Position numbers and translations under genes: made by a program. From Colwellia echini (GTDB taxonomy: Bacteria > Pseudomonadota > Gammaproteobacteria > Enterobacterales > Alteromonadaceae): a stretch of DNA of 64,000 nt. Positions 1 to 8,991 of this stretch are shown here, one piece after another (positions within the stretch are counted from its first letter, which is position 1; each line of letters begins with the position of its first letter). The stretch is taken from positions 124,001 to 188,000 of the forward strand of contig NZ_PJAI02000001.1 of NCBI RefSeq assembly GCF_002843355.2. Direction: 5' to 3'. The notes under the pieces are model-generated. The model ran no database searches. It was not told where the DNA came from and saw nothing but the letters and a program-made list of their open reading frames with translations.

Positions 1-401
1 CGTATGTATTCGTTTTTAATACAACTGGCTTGGTCATCATTTTTCCAACACTCATCACGTCCTTTTATCCAACCTCGCTGTTCAGCTTGTAATAGGTTAG
101 CAGGTGATTGTTTAGCCGTCTGATTAGCTGATTTTTTATAGGCTTTTTTATAAGTTATGGCTAATTCATTATCAAGAGCGGAAAGCTCATCATTTTGACA
201 AATAGTATTTTCAACACTGTTATTGTTAGCTTTATCACAAATAAAGCTCGGTTCAATTTTTGCGGTTTGGTTATTTGAGTTAATGTCGATAGTTTGTTGA
301 TTTTGAATTATTTCTTGGTTGGGATTATCGAGCGATTGAATTACTGTGGTTGTGGTCCAAATAGCGACGATAATTGTCAGTATTAATAGAACTTTGTTCA
401 T
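1..401 (-). CDS. LprI-like (DUF1311) exported protein, C-terminus cut by window edge
   Basis: The gene starts at an ATG at 401 behind a good Shine-Dalgarno (AAGGAG, about 6 nt away) and stays open to base 1, so its stop lies outside the window. The first ~20 residues form a hydrophobic signal or anchor (MNKVLLILTIIVAIW). Residues ~55-133 show the spaced pattern of the lysozyme-inhibitor LprI/DUF1311 family: FICDKA, SVENTIC, LSALDNELAITYK, then LQAEQRGWIKGRDEC, with cysteines that would form disulfides in the periplasm. Family members include lysozyme inhibitors, but many DUF1311 proteins have no known role, so only the fold is called. It is transcribed away from the neighbouring LysR gene's 3' end. 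Confidence 0.72.
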   Translation of the reverse strand, partial: MNKVLLILTIIVAIWTTTTVIQSLDNPNQEIIQNQQTIDINSNNQTAKIEPSFICDKANNNSVENTICQNDELSALDNELAITYKKAYKKSANQTAKQSPANLLQAEQRGWIKGRDECWKNDDQASCIKNEYI

Positions 402-413
402 GTGTTACTCCTT

Positions 414-439
414 AATATGGTTAGCAAATATGGTTAGCA
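414..439. repeat. 13-bp perfect tandem duplication
   Basis: The unit AATATGGTTAGCA occurs twice head to tail in the short gap between the LprI-like gene start and the LysR gene end. It is one of several short tandem duplications in this window. Confidence 0.85.
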
Positions 440-461
440 TTTTCAGGGAGAAAATAATTTT

Positions 462-1295
462 TTATTGTGTGAGTAGCTTAGCTAATGTTAAAACGCCTGA
501 TTCTAACGGACTTCCTTTACGATAAATGACAGATAACTGGATATGCTTAGATCCATGCTTGACTGGGATCATCATGAGTGATTTTTCATATCGACTGCCA
601 GTCACCATATTTTCACCAATAATGGTATAGCCTAATCCTGCTGCAACACAACCTAAAATTCCATCAGCACTACTCATTATCATTAGTTCATCGTTTTCAT
701 GACCAGAATTTTGTTGCCAATGCAGCGCATGTTTTCTGTAGCCGCAACCTTCATCTCGAACAAAAATTACTGGACTAAAATCACTGTCAAGTGGAGTAAC
801 CATTACCAATTCTTCTTTTAATATAGGTAGCACAACAAGGTTCTCGTTATTTGCAACACAACCTATTGCTGCGCAATCAACCCTATTATTCAATACGGCA
901 TGTACGAGTTTTTCACTAGTATCGGTGTAAATTCTAGTTCGAATATGACTGTGATTCTGCTTTAACTGTTTGAGTGCTAGCGGCATATGCACCGCGGCAA
1001 AAGTTTCAGGCATGCCAACTATTAATTCGTAACTGCCTTTATTACTTAGAATGGCCGATGTTGCCTGGTATTCGAGTTGCAGAATTTTATCGGCATATTC
1101 ACATAACTGTTGGCCGCTAGGCGTTAAGTGTAGTTTTCGTCCTACCAAATTAAAGAGTTTAGTATTTAATTCTTTTTCTAATTTTTTAATTCGGTTAGTG
1201 ATATTAGATTGAACCGTATGCAACTTATCGGCAGCGCCTTTAATGCCTTCTTCATCAACAACTGCTTTAAATGTTTTTAGTGTCAAAATTTCCAT
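462..1295 (-). CDS. LysR-family transcriptional regulator
   Basis: This is a 277-aa LysR-type regulator. Residues 1-60 are the winged helix-turn-helix (TLKTFKAVVDEEGIKGAADKL, then VQSNITNRIKKLEKEL and LFNLVGRKLHLTPSG). Residues ~88-275 are the periplasmic-binding-like effector domain. The start at 1295 has GAGAG about 8 nt upstream. It is divergent from the MFS transporter at 1537, the classic arrangement for a LysR regulator and its target, so control of that transporter is likely but inferred. The length is slightly short of the usual ~300 aa. The effector is unknown. Confidence 0.88.
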   Translation of the reverse strand: MEILTLKTFKAVVDEEGIKGAADKLHTVQSNITNRIKKLEKELNTKLFNLVGRKLHLTPSGQQLCEYADKILQLEYQATSAILSNKGSYELIVGMPETFAAVHMPLALKQLKQNHSHIRTRIYTDTSEKLVHAVLNNRVDCAAIGCVANNENLVVLPILKEELVMVTPLDSDFSPVIFVRDEGCGYRKHALHWQQNSGHENDELMIMSSADGILGCVAAGLGYTIIGENMVTGSRYEKSLMMIPVKHGSKHIQLSVIYRKGSPLESGVLTLAKLLTQ

Positions 1296-1350
1296 TATTT
1301 AGCTCTCTTAATAGAATAGTCTTTATTTAGCTCTGCAAATTTAATTTTTA

Positions 1351-1390
1351 CTTTAACTATTACTTTAACTATTACTTTAATTGGTACTTT
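1351..1390. repeat. 12-bp tandem repeat in the LysR/MFS divergent region
   Basis: The unit CTTTAACTATTA repeats at 1351-1362 and 1363-1374, followed by a degenerate third unit (1375-1386) and the start of a fourth. It lies in the 240-bp divergent region between the LysR and MFS starts, where the regulator's binding sites should be. I see no clean T-N11-A palindrome that I would call as the operator. Confidence 0.75.
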
Positions 1391-1536
1391 AGTTCTCATA
1401 ATAAGAAGTTTAAATTCTAAATAATTCAATTTTTAAGGTGGTCTTGATAAGGTAACCTCTATTAGTAAAAAAGTTAATAAAAACTTTAATAAACAGCTAG
1501 ATTCAAAGCAATAAATTAATGAGGCGACAGATAATA

Positions 1537-2739
1537 ATGGAGTTAACAAGAGCTCGTGTATATTTTGCAGGTATCTGTAGTGTCATTGTGACTGTTGGCG
1601 TAGCTCGGTTTGCCTATAGCTTGTTATTACCTATAATGCAGGAACACGCTGGCTTAACTGAGTCAGGCGGCGGTTGGTTAGCCACCACAAACTTTATGGG
1701 TTACATGTTTGGCGTGTTTCTAGCTGCTAGCATTCACAACCTAAATTACAAATACAATTTTCATCGAGCTTATCTAATATTAAGTATTGTTACATCCATA
1801 GCAATGGTAATGACAACTGATATGTTTGCGTGGGCAATACTTCGTTTTCTGGCTGGTGTTTGTGCTTCAGGCGGCTTTATTATTGCATCAGGTCTAATAT
1901 TAAAATGGCTAGTTAGAAATAATTATCGGGCTGAATTAGGTATTCACTTTGCAGGTGCCGGATTGAGTATTGTTATTACCTCATTACTGGTTGAAGTGAT
2001 GTTAATAATGTCAGCCGATTGGCAGCAACAGTGGCTAGCTTTAGCTGTTATGGCGGTCATATTTGCCATTCCTGCTTGGTTATGGATGCCACATCCTTCG
2101 CGTAATGGTCAGGTGAGTATAACTGCTAAAGACAACCCACCTAGTAAAGCTTTTACTTTACTAATGATGCTTGCTTATTTTTGTTCGGGTTATGGTTATG
2201 TGGTTAGTTCTACTTTTATTGTAGATATTGTAGAAGGTGTTGAAAGCTTGCAAGGTCAAGGAGGCTTTGCGTTTTTATTAATTGGTTTGGCAGCTACCCC
2301 AGCGCCACTTATATGGGATTTAATCGCACGCAGAATCGGTTACGTAAAAGCTTTGATAGCAGCTTATATTCTAATGGCGATAGGCATTATTTTACCTGCA
2401 TTAAATAATTCGTTACCTGCTGTTATTTTAAGTGTACTTTTATTTGGCGGAACATTTATAGCTTGTGTGAGTTTAGTATTAACAATGGCAGGTAAGTTTT
2501 ATCCAAGTAATCCTGCTAAGTTTATGGGAACTATGACCTTAGCTTATGGCGCAGCACAAATTATTGGACCTGTACCTACCGGATATCTTGCTGAAGCTTA
2601 TGGAAATTATGATATTGGCTTATATGTTTCTGCAGCTATGGTGATGGTGGGGGTATTATTTCTATTTGCTTTGTTAAGTCTTGAAAGAAAGGTATTAAAA
2701 ACAAACGCAGTTAAAAATAAAAGGTCATTAATTTTGTAA
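1537..2739 (+). CDS. YbfB/YjiJ-family MFS transporter
   Basis: This is a ~400-aa integral membrane protein with about 12 hydrophobic segments. The N-terminus (VTVGVARFAYSLLLPIM, then GWLATTNFMGYMFG) is typical of the YbfB/YjiJ branch of the major facilitator superfamily. The substrate is not known for this branch. An in-frame ATG at 1519 would add six residues. I prefer 1537 because GAGG lies about 12 nt before it and nothing like a ribosome site precedes 1519. It is divergent from a LysR regulator, its likely controller. It converges on the DnaJ-related gene with an 82-bp gap that shows no clear terminator. Confidence 0.85.
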   Translation: MELTRARVYFAGICSVIVTVGVARFAYSLLLPIMQEHAGLTESGGGWLATTNFMGYMFGVFLAASIHNLNYKYNFHRAYLILSIVTSIAMVMTTDMFAWAILRFLAGVCASGGFIIASGLILKWLVRNNYRAELGIHFAGAGLSIVITSLLVEVMLIMSADWQQQWLALAVMAVIFAIPAWLWMPHPSRNGQVSITAKDNPPSKAFTLLMMLAYFCSGYGYVVSSTFIVDIVEGVESLQGQGGFAFLLIGLAATPAPLIWDLIARRIGYVKALIAAYILMAIGIILPALNNSLPAVILSVLLFGGTFIACVSLVLTMAGKFYPSNPAKFMGTMTLAYGAAQIIGPVPTGYLAEAYGNYDIGLYVSAAMVMVGVLFLFALLSLERKVLKTNAVKNKRSLIL

Positions 2740-2821
2740 GTTAGCTTTGTAAATTAGCTTTCGCACGAGAGTCACCGTAGTTAGCTTTAAATTGTCGGAT
2801 AGACTTAAAATAACTTCGCCG

Positions 2822-3400
2822 CTACAATGCACTTTGGTAGCTAGCACTTAATACTTCATAGGCTTCACGTATGGCGATAAAGTCTTCGGTATTGCCTCCT
2901 TTGTCGGGGTGACAAATGGCTATTTTTTTTAAGTAGGCTTGTCGTACTTCAGCCCAAGTGACACCTAACGCTAATCCTAGTGTTATCAAGGCAGACTCTG
3001 TTTTATCAACGGCATTGTATTTTTTCCAGAAACTAGTAAATAAGTCATCTACCTCTGCGGTTGTTACATTATCTAAATTTTTCCAATCTAAATAGTAATT
3101 TGCAAGATCGTTATCACGTGAGGTGAGGGCGCATTCACTCGTGTTATTATTTGCAACAAGCATTATTTGCATAGGAAAAATATTAAGTAAAAAGCCCTCA
3201 CTTTGAATATCACGTTGAATTTGATACAGAGCATTCATTATCAAAAAGTTCTTTTGAAAAAGAGCTATTTGAGGTTCGACATCTTTACCTATGAGTGATG
3301 CTAAGTCAGATTGACAAAGATCGACCAAATCAAGCAATGAACAAACACTTTTCTGTATTTTTAAATACCCTAGTATCGGAATAATTAAAGGATTAGTCAT
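2822..3400 (-). CDS. DnaJ-related protein with C-terminal J domain
   Basis: This 192-aa protein has an N-terminal region (1-~135) resembling the DNAJ_related domain (start NPLIIPILGYLKIQKSV). Residues ~140-190 form a compact J domain with the HPD signature (AICHPDKGGNTEDFIAIREA). The HPD tripeptide is what stimulates Hsp70/DnaK ATPase, so this is probably a specialised DnaK co-chaperone. It lacks the Gly/Phe and zinc-finger regions of true DnaJ. No membrane segment is visible. It stands alone between the MFS and TetR genes. Confidence 0.82.
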   Translation of the reverse strand: MTNPLIIPILGYLKIQKSVCSLLDLVDLCQSDLASLIGKDVEPQIALFQKNFLIMNALYQIQRDIQSEGFLLNIFPMQIMLVANNNTSECALTSRDNDLANYYLDWKNLDNVTTAEVDDLFTSFWKKYNAVDKTESALITLGLALGVTWAEVRQAYLKKIAICHPDKGGNTEDFIAIREAYEVLSASYQSAL

Positions 3401-3446
3401 TGGTATATTCTCTTTGAAAAATGGAATTATAGGTTTTATAAGTTGA

Positions 3447-4025
3447 TTAAATTTTGGCTATAAAAGCTGTTGCCAAAGGTTTGGCTGATATCGCGGCCTG
3501 TTTATCACCCATAACATGCGCGCAGTTAATGCATCCTTCTTTAAGTAATACTAGTAAAGCTACCAAATTATCGCACTGTACTTTATCGTTAATTAGCGGT
3601 TGCAACTGCTTTTCAAAAAACTGCTTTATGTTTGCTTTGTGCTGCATACATAACTGCTTAATTTCGTTAGTATGTTCACCATATTCTGCAGCAGTGTTTA
3701 CAAAGAAACAGCCTTTAAATTGACCTAACTCAATGACTCTGTCGTTTATCCAGTCATCTAACGCATTAAGTAGGTGTTCTACAAATACAGTTAATGAACT
3801 ATTGTCGTTACATTTTTGTGTAAACCATGCCATAAACCGTTGATCACGTTCTAGAATACAAGCCTGAATTAATGCATCTTTACTGACGAAGTGATTATAT
3901 AAAGTTTTTTTGGCAATTCCAGATTGCGCCAATACTTCATTAATACCCACCGCATGAATGCCTTTTGCATAAAATAAGTGTAATGCGCTATTTATAAGTT
4001 GTTGACGTTTATCTAGTTGCTGCAT
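3447..4025 (-). CDS. TetR/AcrR-family transcriptional repressor
   Basis: This is a 192-aa TetR-type regulator. Residues 5-50 are the DNA-binding domain (QQLINSALHLFYAKGIHAVG, then VLAQSGIAKKTLYNHFVSK). The rest is an all-helical ligand-binding domain with several cysteines (CFF, CMQH, CINCAH). It is divergent from the SnoaL-like gene at 4180. A perfect ACCGATCGGT palindrome lies between them, so it probably represses that gene and itself. No strong ribosome site precedes the ATG at 4025. The inducer is unknown. Confidence 0.87.
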   Translation of the reverse strand: MQQLDKRQQLINSALHLFYAKGIHAVGINEVLAQSGIAKKTLYNHFVSKDALIQACILERDQRFMAWFTQKCNDNSSLTVFVEHLLNALDDWINDRVIELGQFKGCFFVNTAAEYGEHTNEIKQLCMQHKANIKQFFEKQLQPLINDKVQCDNLVALLVLLKEGCINCAHVMGDKQAAISAKPLATAFIAKI

Positions 4026-4113
4026 TGTTGTTATCGCTGTTGTTGGGTCGATTTATTTTTATGAATAAGGATATTGCATAAGTATACAGAGTTGTCTACT
4101 ATAACTCAATTGG

Positions 4114-4130
4114 GTAGACCGATCGGTTTC
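4114..4130. promoter_or_regulatory. Candidate TetR operator palindrome
   Basis: ACCGATCGGT at 4118-4127 is a perfect 10-bp palindrome inside a wider imperfect one (TAGACCGATCGGTTTC). This resembles the TAGACCG...CGGTCTA operators known for several TetR families. It sits 89 bp before the TetR start and 53 bp before the SnoaL-like start. A second half-site, GTCTAC, is at 4094-4099. Confidence 0.65.
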
Positions 4131-4179
4131 TAAATCGACTTGTTACTACATCATTATTCACTTATTTATCGGAGTCATT

Positions 4180-4650
4180 ATGGAAAGTTTACGCCCACCT
4201 TTACCACCATTTACCGCACAAAGTGCAGCAGAAAAAGTAAGAGCAGCAGAAAATGGTTGGAATAATAAAAATCCACAAAAAGTATCCTTGGCGTATACCA
4301 AAGACAGTCAGTGGCGAAACCGCTCAAGTTTTGTTAACGGTAGAGAAGAGATTGTTGAGTTTTTAGCGGATAAATGGCAAAAAGAAATAGACTACAAACT
4401 CATTAAAGAGCTTTGGGCATTTACTGATAATCGCATCGCGGTTCGTTACGCTTACGAATATAAAAATTCTGCAGGCCAATGGTTTCGAGCTTATGGCAAT
4501 GAAAATTGGGAATTTGATCAATATGGTTTAATGAAAAATCGCTATGCTTGTATTAACGATTTAGCTATAGATGAGCAAGACAGATTATTTACTTGGCAGG
4601 GCACAACGCGACCTGATGATTTTCCTAGCTTGTCAGACTTAGGTTTATAA
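4180..4650 (+). CDS. DUF1348 / SnoaL-like (NTF2-fold) protein
   Basis: This 156-aa cytoplasmic protein fits the DUF1348 family of NTF2-like proteins: [20 protein letters not shown], then [44 protein letters not shown]. The NTF2 cone fold usually holds a small hydrophobic ligand or catalyses isomer or hydrolase chemistry. No function is established for DUF1348 proteins. It starts 8 nt after GGAG. Its divergent TetR neighbour suggests induction by a small toxic compound. AT-rich inverted arms (TTAACTAAT, 4655-4663 and 4678-4686) follow the stop. Confidence 0.8.
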   Translation: MESLRPPLPPFTAQSAAEKVRAAENGWNNKNPQKVSLAYTKDSQWRNRSSFVNGREEIVEFLADKWQKEIDYKLIKELWAFTDNRIAVRYAYEYKNSAGQWFRAYGNENWEFDQYGLMKNRYACINDLAIDEQDRLFTWQGTTRPDDFPSLSDLGL

Positions 4651-4758
4651 CTGATTAACTAATCTGAGTTATTCGTTATTAGTTAAGCGTGAGTTGAGGT
4701 TAATATAATATAAATGGGCAGCTCTTGGAGTCTGCCTCATTCATATTATTTATGTACG

Positions 4759-4788
4759 TGTAATGTAAATTAAGGTACTTACATTACA
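4759..4788 (-). terminator. Inverted repeat at the 3' end of the DUF413 gene
   Basis: TGTAATGTAA (4759-4768) pairs perfectly with TTACATTACA (4779-4788) across a 10-nt loop and overlaps the last codons and stop of the minus-strand gene. A second hairpin (GGCAG/CTGCC around 4714-4735) follows. Neither has a strong U-tract, so termination is inferred. Confidence 0.5.
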
Positions 4789-5146
4789 TGTTAAGCGATA
4801 CTTCAGCAGAATTCATATCAATTTCAGCAACTTCATTAGAATGAAATCTTTCACTGAAATTAAAGCCATGAAATACTTTGCTTTTTTGTGTCGCTTTTAA
4901 GTATTTTTGCCAAAGCTTAACCGAGTAAAGGTCACTCTCATCAGGGCTATTCAGATCCATAATAAACTGTTGTTCTTCAGCGTTTATTGGGGACAATAAG
5001 CCAAGTTGCAAACTTTGCAATGTTGTTCCATACGTGGTTAATTCAAGCGACTCTCGTTTGTTAAAGTAGCTAGATCTTGCTAGCCCAAAGGGGAATTCAC
5101 TTTCAGCATAAAATGGTGTTACACCTACTCTAATTGACGTTTCCAT
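4784..5146 (-). CDS. maoP: DUF413 family protein, MaoP-like
   Basis: This 120-aa protein matches the DUF413 pattern of Escherichia coli YifE/MaoP: FPFGLARSSYFNKRESLELT, then YGTTLQSLQLGLLSPINAEE, and VKLWQKYLKATQKSKVFHGF near the C-terminus. E. coli MaoP acts with the maoS site to organise the Ori macrodomain. Whether this copy does so is inference, because I cannot exclude a paralogue. The start has an ideal AAAGGAG about 6 nt upstream. No signal peptide is visible. It stands alone, flanked by hairpin-rich gaps. Confidence 0.75.
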   Translation of the reverse strand: METSIRVGVTPFYAESEFPFGLARSSYFNKRESLELTTYGTTLQSLQLGLLSPINAEEQQFIMDLNSPDESDLYSVKLWQKYLKATQKSKVFHGFNFSERFHSNEVAEIDMNSAEVSLNM

Positions 5147-5367
5147 AGCTTACTCCTTTGACAAATCATCTGTTAAACCTGTAATTAACGTATGACTTTA
5201 TAGGGGGAATGTTACTTTAATATGACAAAAATATTGTTTGTCATCTCATTTTTTTAAACGCAATACCTATACCTAAATGTATTTCTAGACTATGCAAAAG
5301 AAAAGCAAGAAATAATTATCGATAAGAGAATAAATTTTTATTGATCGGAATTTGTTTAAAGGGGAAC

Positions 5368-5464
5368 TAGCCTACATTCATACCTGAGAGTGTAAATGTA
5401 GGCTATGTAATAACAATTGAAATTATGTTGCTGAAGGTAAGTTAACCCAGTTTAGGTTAACTTA
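5368..5464. repeat. Two perfect hairpins in the gap between DUF413 and the chemoreceptor
   Basis: TAGCCTACATT (5368-5378) pairs with AATGTAGGCTA (5395-5405). TAAGTTAACC (5438-5447) pairs with GGTTAACTTA (5455-5464) across a 7-nt loop. They lie 50-145 nt beyond the stop of the minus-strand chemoreceptor and could end its transcript, although no U-tract follows. The rest of the 366-bp gap (5147-5512) shows no gene. Confidence 0.6.
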
Positions 5465-5512
5465 TATTATCTAACTTGAATTTAACCTTAATTTAGCTTG
5501 AGTTAAGCTTAT

Positions 5513-6817
5513 TTATAAATTTTTATTAAACTGAGCAATAGCGTCAACTACTTCTTTAGCGCCTACTTGAATATCACTCATTACATGCCCCGCTTCATTG
5601 GAAAGCTGTAAGGCTTTTTCAGCTTCAACCATACTTTCTTCAATTAAGCTCACGGCACTTTTGGTTAACTGTTTATTTTCACTTACTACACTAATAATCT
5701 GTTCTGTTGCAATACTTGTTCTTGATGCTAACTCCCTTACTTCATCAGCAACGACAGCAAAACCACGACCTTGTTCACCAGCTCTGGCTGCTTCTATTGC
5801 AGCATTAAGCGCTAATAAATTGGTTTGATCAGCAATACCTCTAATACTTTCAACAAGTTGGGCTACTTTCTGTGACTGTGTATCTAATTCAAATATACCT
5901 TTACTTGCATCACTCATTTTGGCTGAAAGCTGTCCCATAGTTTGTATGGTTGACTCTATAACTTTAATTGCATTTAAGGTGCCTTCGCCGGTTCTTTGTG
6001 ATACTTCTTGAGCAATTTTAGAGGTTGCCGACATAGCTAACTCTCTATTTATTTGATCGGTGATTACGGTGGCAAATTTAACAACTTTATATAATTCTCC
6101 GCTGTCATCATGGATTGGATTATAAGACGCCTCAAGCCATACAGTATCGCCATTGCTATCTATACGTTTGAACCGTTGAGAGATAAAAATGCCCGATCTA
6201 AGTTTACTCCAAAAATCTTTATACGCTTGGGATTTAGCTTCGGCAGGCTCGCAAAATATACTATGGTGTTTACCTAAAATTTGGCTAAGAGAATATCGCA
6301 TGCCTTTAAGGAAATTATCATTAGCCGTTAATATGGTACCGTCTAAGCTAAACTCAATTACCGCAGATGAACGAGTTAACGCGGCAAGCATGTCCTTATG
6401 CTCTCGAGATTCTGAAATGGTTTTGGTTAATTCTGTTGAGTAAACGGATAAGGTTAACGGGTTGGCTCTAGGTTGAATAATAGTACGATACCAAACATCG
6501 TTACCTTTTTTAGTTTGTAGTTGCAGCGCGCCATGCCAGTGCACACCTTTATTTATGGCAGTTAACATTTTTTGGCAGATATCACTCTTTAACGCTTTAG
6601 GATGAATAACATCTCGGATACTTTTATTGATTAGCTCACTTTCAGTGTAGCCTATTGAATTTATGAACAAAGAATTAACTTCAATAATATTGCCTTTGGT
6701 ATCTAATAGAAAATAAGTCATTTCCTCGCGTAGATCTGCTTTAATATCATTAAATATCGCTAACTCTTTTTCTAGTATTTCGATCTTTGTTAACAGCTTA
6801 CGTTTACCAAATAACAT
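5513..6817 (-). CDS. Soluble PAS-PAS methyl-accepting chemotaxis protein
   Basis: This 434-aa chemoreceptor has no transmembrane segment. Residues ~1-25 are a short coil. PAS 1 spans ~30-130 ([20 protein letters not shown]). PAS 2 spans ~145-260 ([20 protein letters not shown], then IFCEPAEAK). The rest is the MCP signalling domain with its hairpin tip ([38 protein letters not shown]). The layout resembles cytosolic BdlA/Aer-2-like sensors of oxygen or redox state. The cofactor cannot be read from sequence. The signalling arm is short and ends soon after the tip, with no visible CheR/CheB tether. Confidence 0.88.
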   Translation of the reverse strand: MLFGKRKLLTKIEILEKELAIFNDIKADLREEMTYFLLDTKGNIIEVNSLFINSIGYTESELINKSIRDVIHPKALKSDICQKMLTAINKGVHWHGALQLQTKKGNDVWYRTIIQPRANPLTLSVYSTELTKTISESREHKDMLAALTRSSAVIEFSLDGTILTANDNFLKGMRYSLSQILGKHHSIFCEPAEAKSQAYKDFWSKLRSGIFISQRFKRIDSNGDTVWLEASYNPIHDDSGELYKVVKFATVITDQINRELAMSATSKIAQEVSQRTGEGTLNAIKVIESTIQTMGQLSAKMSDASKGIFELDTQSQKVAQLVESIRGIADQTNLLALNAAIEAARAGEQGRGFAVVADEVRELASRTSIATEQIISVVSENKQLTKSAVSLIEESMVEAEKALQLSNEAGHVMSDIQVGAKEVVDAIAQFNKNL

Positions 6818-7190
6818 ATCAATCTTCCCTAATATTCATTTTTTTGTTGGGCTTATTTTTAATATATAAAAGTACGTCATTAATAGAAACTTTTATTTTA
6901 TCAATCAAGTGTAGGAGATAGATTGTTGATATTCCACATAATGATTGAAGAATTAAAATTAAGTGAAAATGCTTATAAAGTCCTTACCTTTTACTCAATT
7001 TTGACCATTTGTGATAAAAGTGACTCTATTGCGATTTGTTCTAGAATAATTATCGATATACGTTATTAATATATTGAAAAAATAAACTTACTTAATTGCA
7101 TTATTCAGAGTTGAGGTTTAATAAATTTTAGCTAATTACTTTTCACCTGCAGCAGCGATTAACAACGACTAAATTAGTGTTGCTATAGCC

Positions 7191-7219
7191 AACTATCCTA
7201 TAAGATTGATAGGATAGTT
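7191..7219. repeat. Perfect 11-bp hairpin just upstream of the UbiB-like gene
   Basis: AACTATCCTAT (7191-7201) and ATAGGATAGTT (7209-7219) are perfect arms around a 7-nt loop. They end 49 bp before the ATG at 7269. There is no U-tract on either side, so a simple terminator is unlikely. An operator or a 5'-UTR structure is possible. Apart from this, the 451-bp gap 6818-7268 holds only AT-rich sequence in which I see no gene. Confidence 0.7.
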
Positions 7220-7268
7220 GTGCCAGTGTCTAGCGATATTTATCGCTTATTAATTGAAAGGACATTCA

Positions 7269-8936
7269 ATGAATCTTCATAAGTTTAGCCAGTTTAAAAA
7301 TAACACCAGTCGTTTTCATACTATTATTTCTACTCTAACCAAATATGGCTTAGCTAATTGGATCCAAGCAGAAGACCCTAACTTTTTAAAAAACTTAGTG
7401 ACCAATGCTCAAGGTGATAGTTTAGCTGGATTGCCTTTTGAAGAACGATGTCGTATGGCGTTGACTGAATTAGGAACCACCTTTATAAAATTGGGGCAAA
7501 TCTTAAGTACCCGAGCCGATCTTATTGGTCCTGAACTTGCGACAGAGTTAACTAAATTGCAATCTGATACGCCCATTGATTCACCAAAACAAGTTACTGC
7601 AATGATTGAATCTGAATTAGGTCTTGCTATGGATGAGTTATTTTCAGGGTTCGATTTCACTCCCATAGGCTCTGCTTCAATAGGTCAAGTTCATAAAGCA
7701 AAATTACATGATGGCACTGACGTTGTAGTTAAAGTACAGCACAGCGATATTGAAGACAAAATACTTGCTGATATAGAAATACTGGCTTTGCTTGCAACTC
7801 TAGCCGAAAAATACGATAAAGAATTACGCTTATTTCAGCCGAAAAGCTTAATTGAAGACTTTAGTGAAAGCCTTTTAAAAGAGTTAGATTACGGTAAAGA
7901 GCTGCGTAATATGACTTTATTCTCCCAATTTTTCAGCAACAACGACGATGTAGTCATTCCTACCGCTTATCCTGATGTTTCATCAAAGCGAGTATTAACC
8001 ATGCAGTGCTTAGATGGCTTTAGCATTGCTGAAGTAGATAAGTTAAAAGCCAATGGCGTTAACACCAAAAAAGTGGCTTCACTTGGGGTAAATATCTATC
8101 TAGATATGGTCTTTAAATATCATATTTTTCATGCTGATCCTCACCCAGGCAATATTTGGGTGTTACCGGGTGATCGTATTGGGCTACTAGATTTTGGCAT
8201 GATTGGCCGTATTGATGATAGTTTACAAGAATCAATAGAATTAATGTTATTAGCGGCGTCAGAAAAAAATTCAACTGACTTTACCAAACAAATATTGAAA
8301 ATTTGTACCTTGCCAGAAGATTTTGATCAAAATAAATTACAACGCGATGTTGATGAGTTTTTACATGAATATTTAGGCCAACCTTTAGCGTCGTTAAATA
8401 TTAGCGAAATACTCAACACGATGAATAATATTATCCGTCATCATCGACTCTTAATGCCAAGTGGTATATCAATGTTAATTCGCGTATTGGTAATGTTAGA
8501 GGGATCATCACAACGTTTAGACCGTGAATTTAGTGTCAATGATGCGATTGAGCCTTATACGCAAAAAATGAAAATGGCACGTTTCTCACCGCGCAGGTTT
8601 AGCAAAAAATTAGGGCGTTCTTATTTTGTTTGGGAACGTTTATTAACTACTTTACCCGATGATGTTGAAACCCTTATCAGCAAAATGCGTAGTGGTAGCT
8701 TTGATGTAAATCTTAAGCACAGGCACTTAGATGCAGTTATTAACCGGTTGGTTTATGGTATTTTAAGTGGCGCCATTTTTTTAGGTGGCTCTATGATGTT
8801 AAGTAGCGCAGTAAGACCATTATTTCATGGTACTTCAATTATTGGCGCCGTGGTTACCGGGGTTGGTAGTATATTGTGTTATAGGTTATTAAATGCGATT
8901 AGAACTTCTGGTAGTTTAACTAATGAAGGAGATTAG
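7269..8936 (+). CDS. UbiB/ABC1 (AarF) family atypical kinase
   Basis: This is a 555-aa member of the ABC1/ADCK/UbiB atypical kinase family. The hallmarks are in order: KxGQ motif (FIKLGQILSTRADLIG, ~residues 77-92), Ala-rich nucleotide loop (GSASIGQVHKA), catalytic lysine (VVVKVQH), HADPHPGNIW and DFGMIG. The last ~60 residues hold two hydrophobic segments, as in membrane-associated UbiB. Family proteins support ubiquinone biosynthesis or lipid handling. This gene is not beside ubiE/ubiJ, so it may be a second paralogue and I give no symbol. An upstream TTG at 7254 is rejected because AAAGGA lies 6 nt before the ATG at 7269. Confidence 0.87.
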   Translation: MNLHKFSQFKNNTSRFHTIISTLTKYGLANWIQAEDPNFLKNLVTNAQGDSLAGLPFEERCRMALTELGTTFIKLGQILSTRADLIGPELATELTKLQSDTPIDSPKQVTAMIESELGLAMDELFSGFDFTPIGSASIGQVHKAKLHDGTDVVVKVQHSDIEDKILADIEILALLATLAEKYDKELRLFQPKSLIEDFSESLLKELDYGKELRNMTLFSQFFSNNDDVVIPTAYPDVSSKRVLTMQCLDGFSIAEVDKLKANGVNTKKVASLGVNIYLDMVFKYHIFHADPHPGNIWVLPGDRIGLLDFGMIGRIDDSLQESIELMLLAASEKNSTDFTKQILKICTLPEDFDQNKLQRDVDEFLHEYLGQPLASLNISEILNTMNNIIRHHRLLMPSGISMLIRVLVMLEGSSQRLDREFSVNDAIEPYTQKMKMARFSPRRFSKKLGRSYFVWERLLTTLPDDVETLISKMRSGSFDVNLKHRHLDAVINRLVYGILSGAIFLGGSMMLSSAVRPLFHGTSIIGAVVTGVGSILCYRLLNAIRTSGSLTNEGD

Positions 8937-8960
8937 TCGCTATGACGAATCTCCTTCATT
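8922..8960. terminator. Hairpin spanning the UbiB-like stop codon
   Basis: AATGAAGGAGATT (8922-8934) and AATCTCCTTCATT (8948-8960) pair perfectly over 13 bp, plus an inner GTC/GAC. The stop codon lies in the left arm. It sits between two converging genes and could serve both, although no clear U-tract follows. Confidence 0.6.
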
Positions 8961-8991
8961 GGTTGTGATCGTGAAGCAATAACATACGCTC

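Noticed and set aside
7254..7268. TTG start five codons upstream for the UbiB-like protein
   Set aside because: The upstream extension would include the AAAGGA ribosome site that serves the ATG at 7269.
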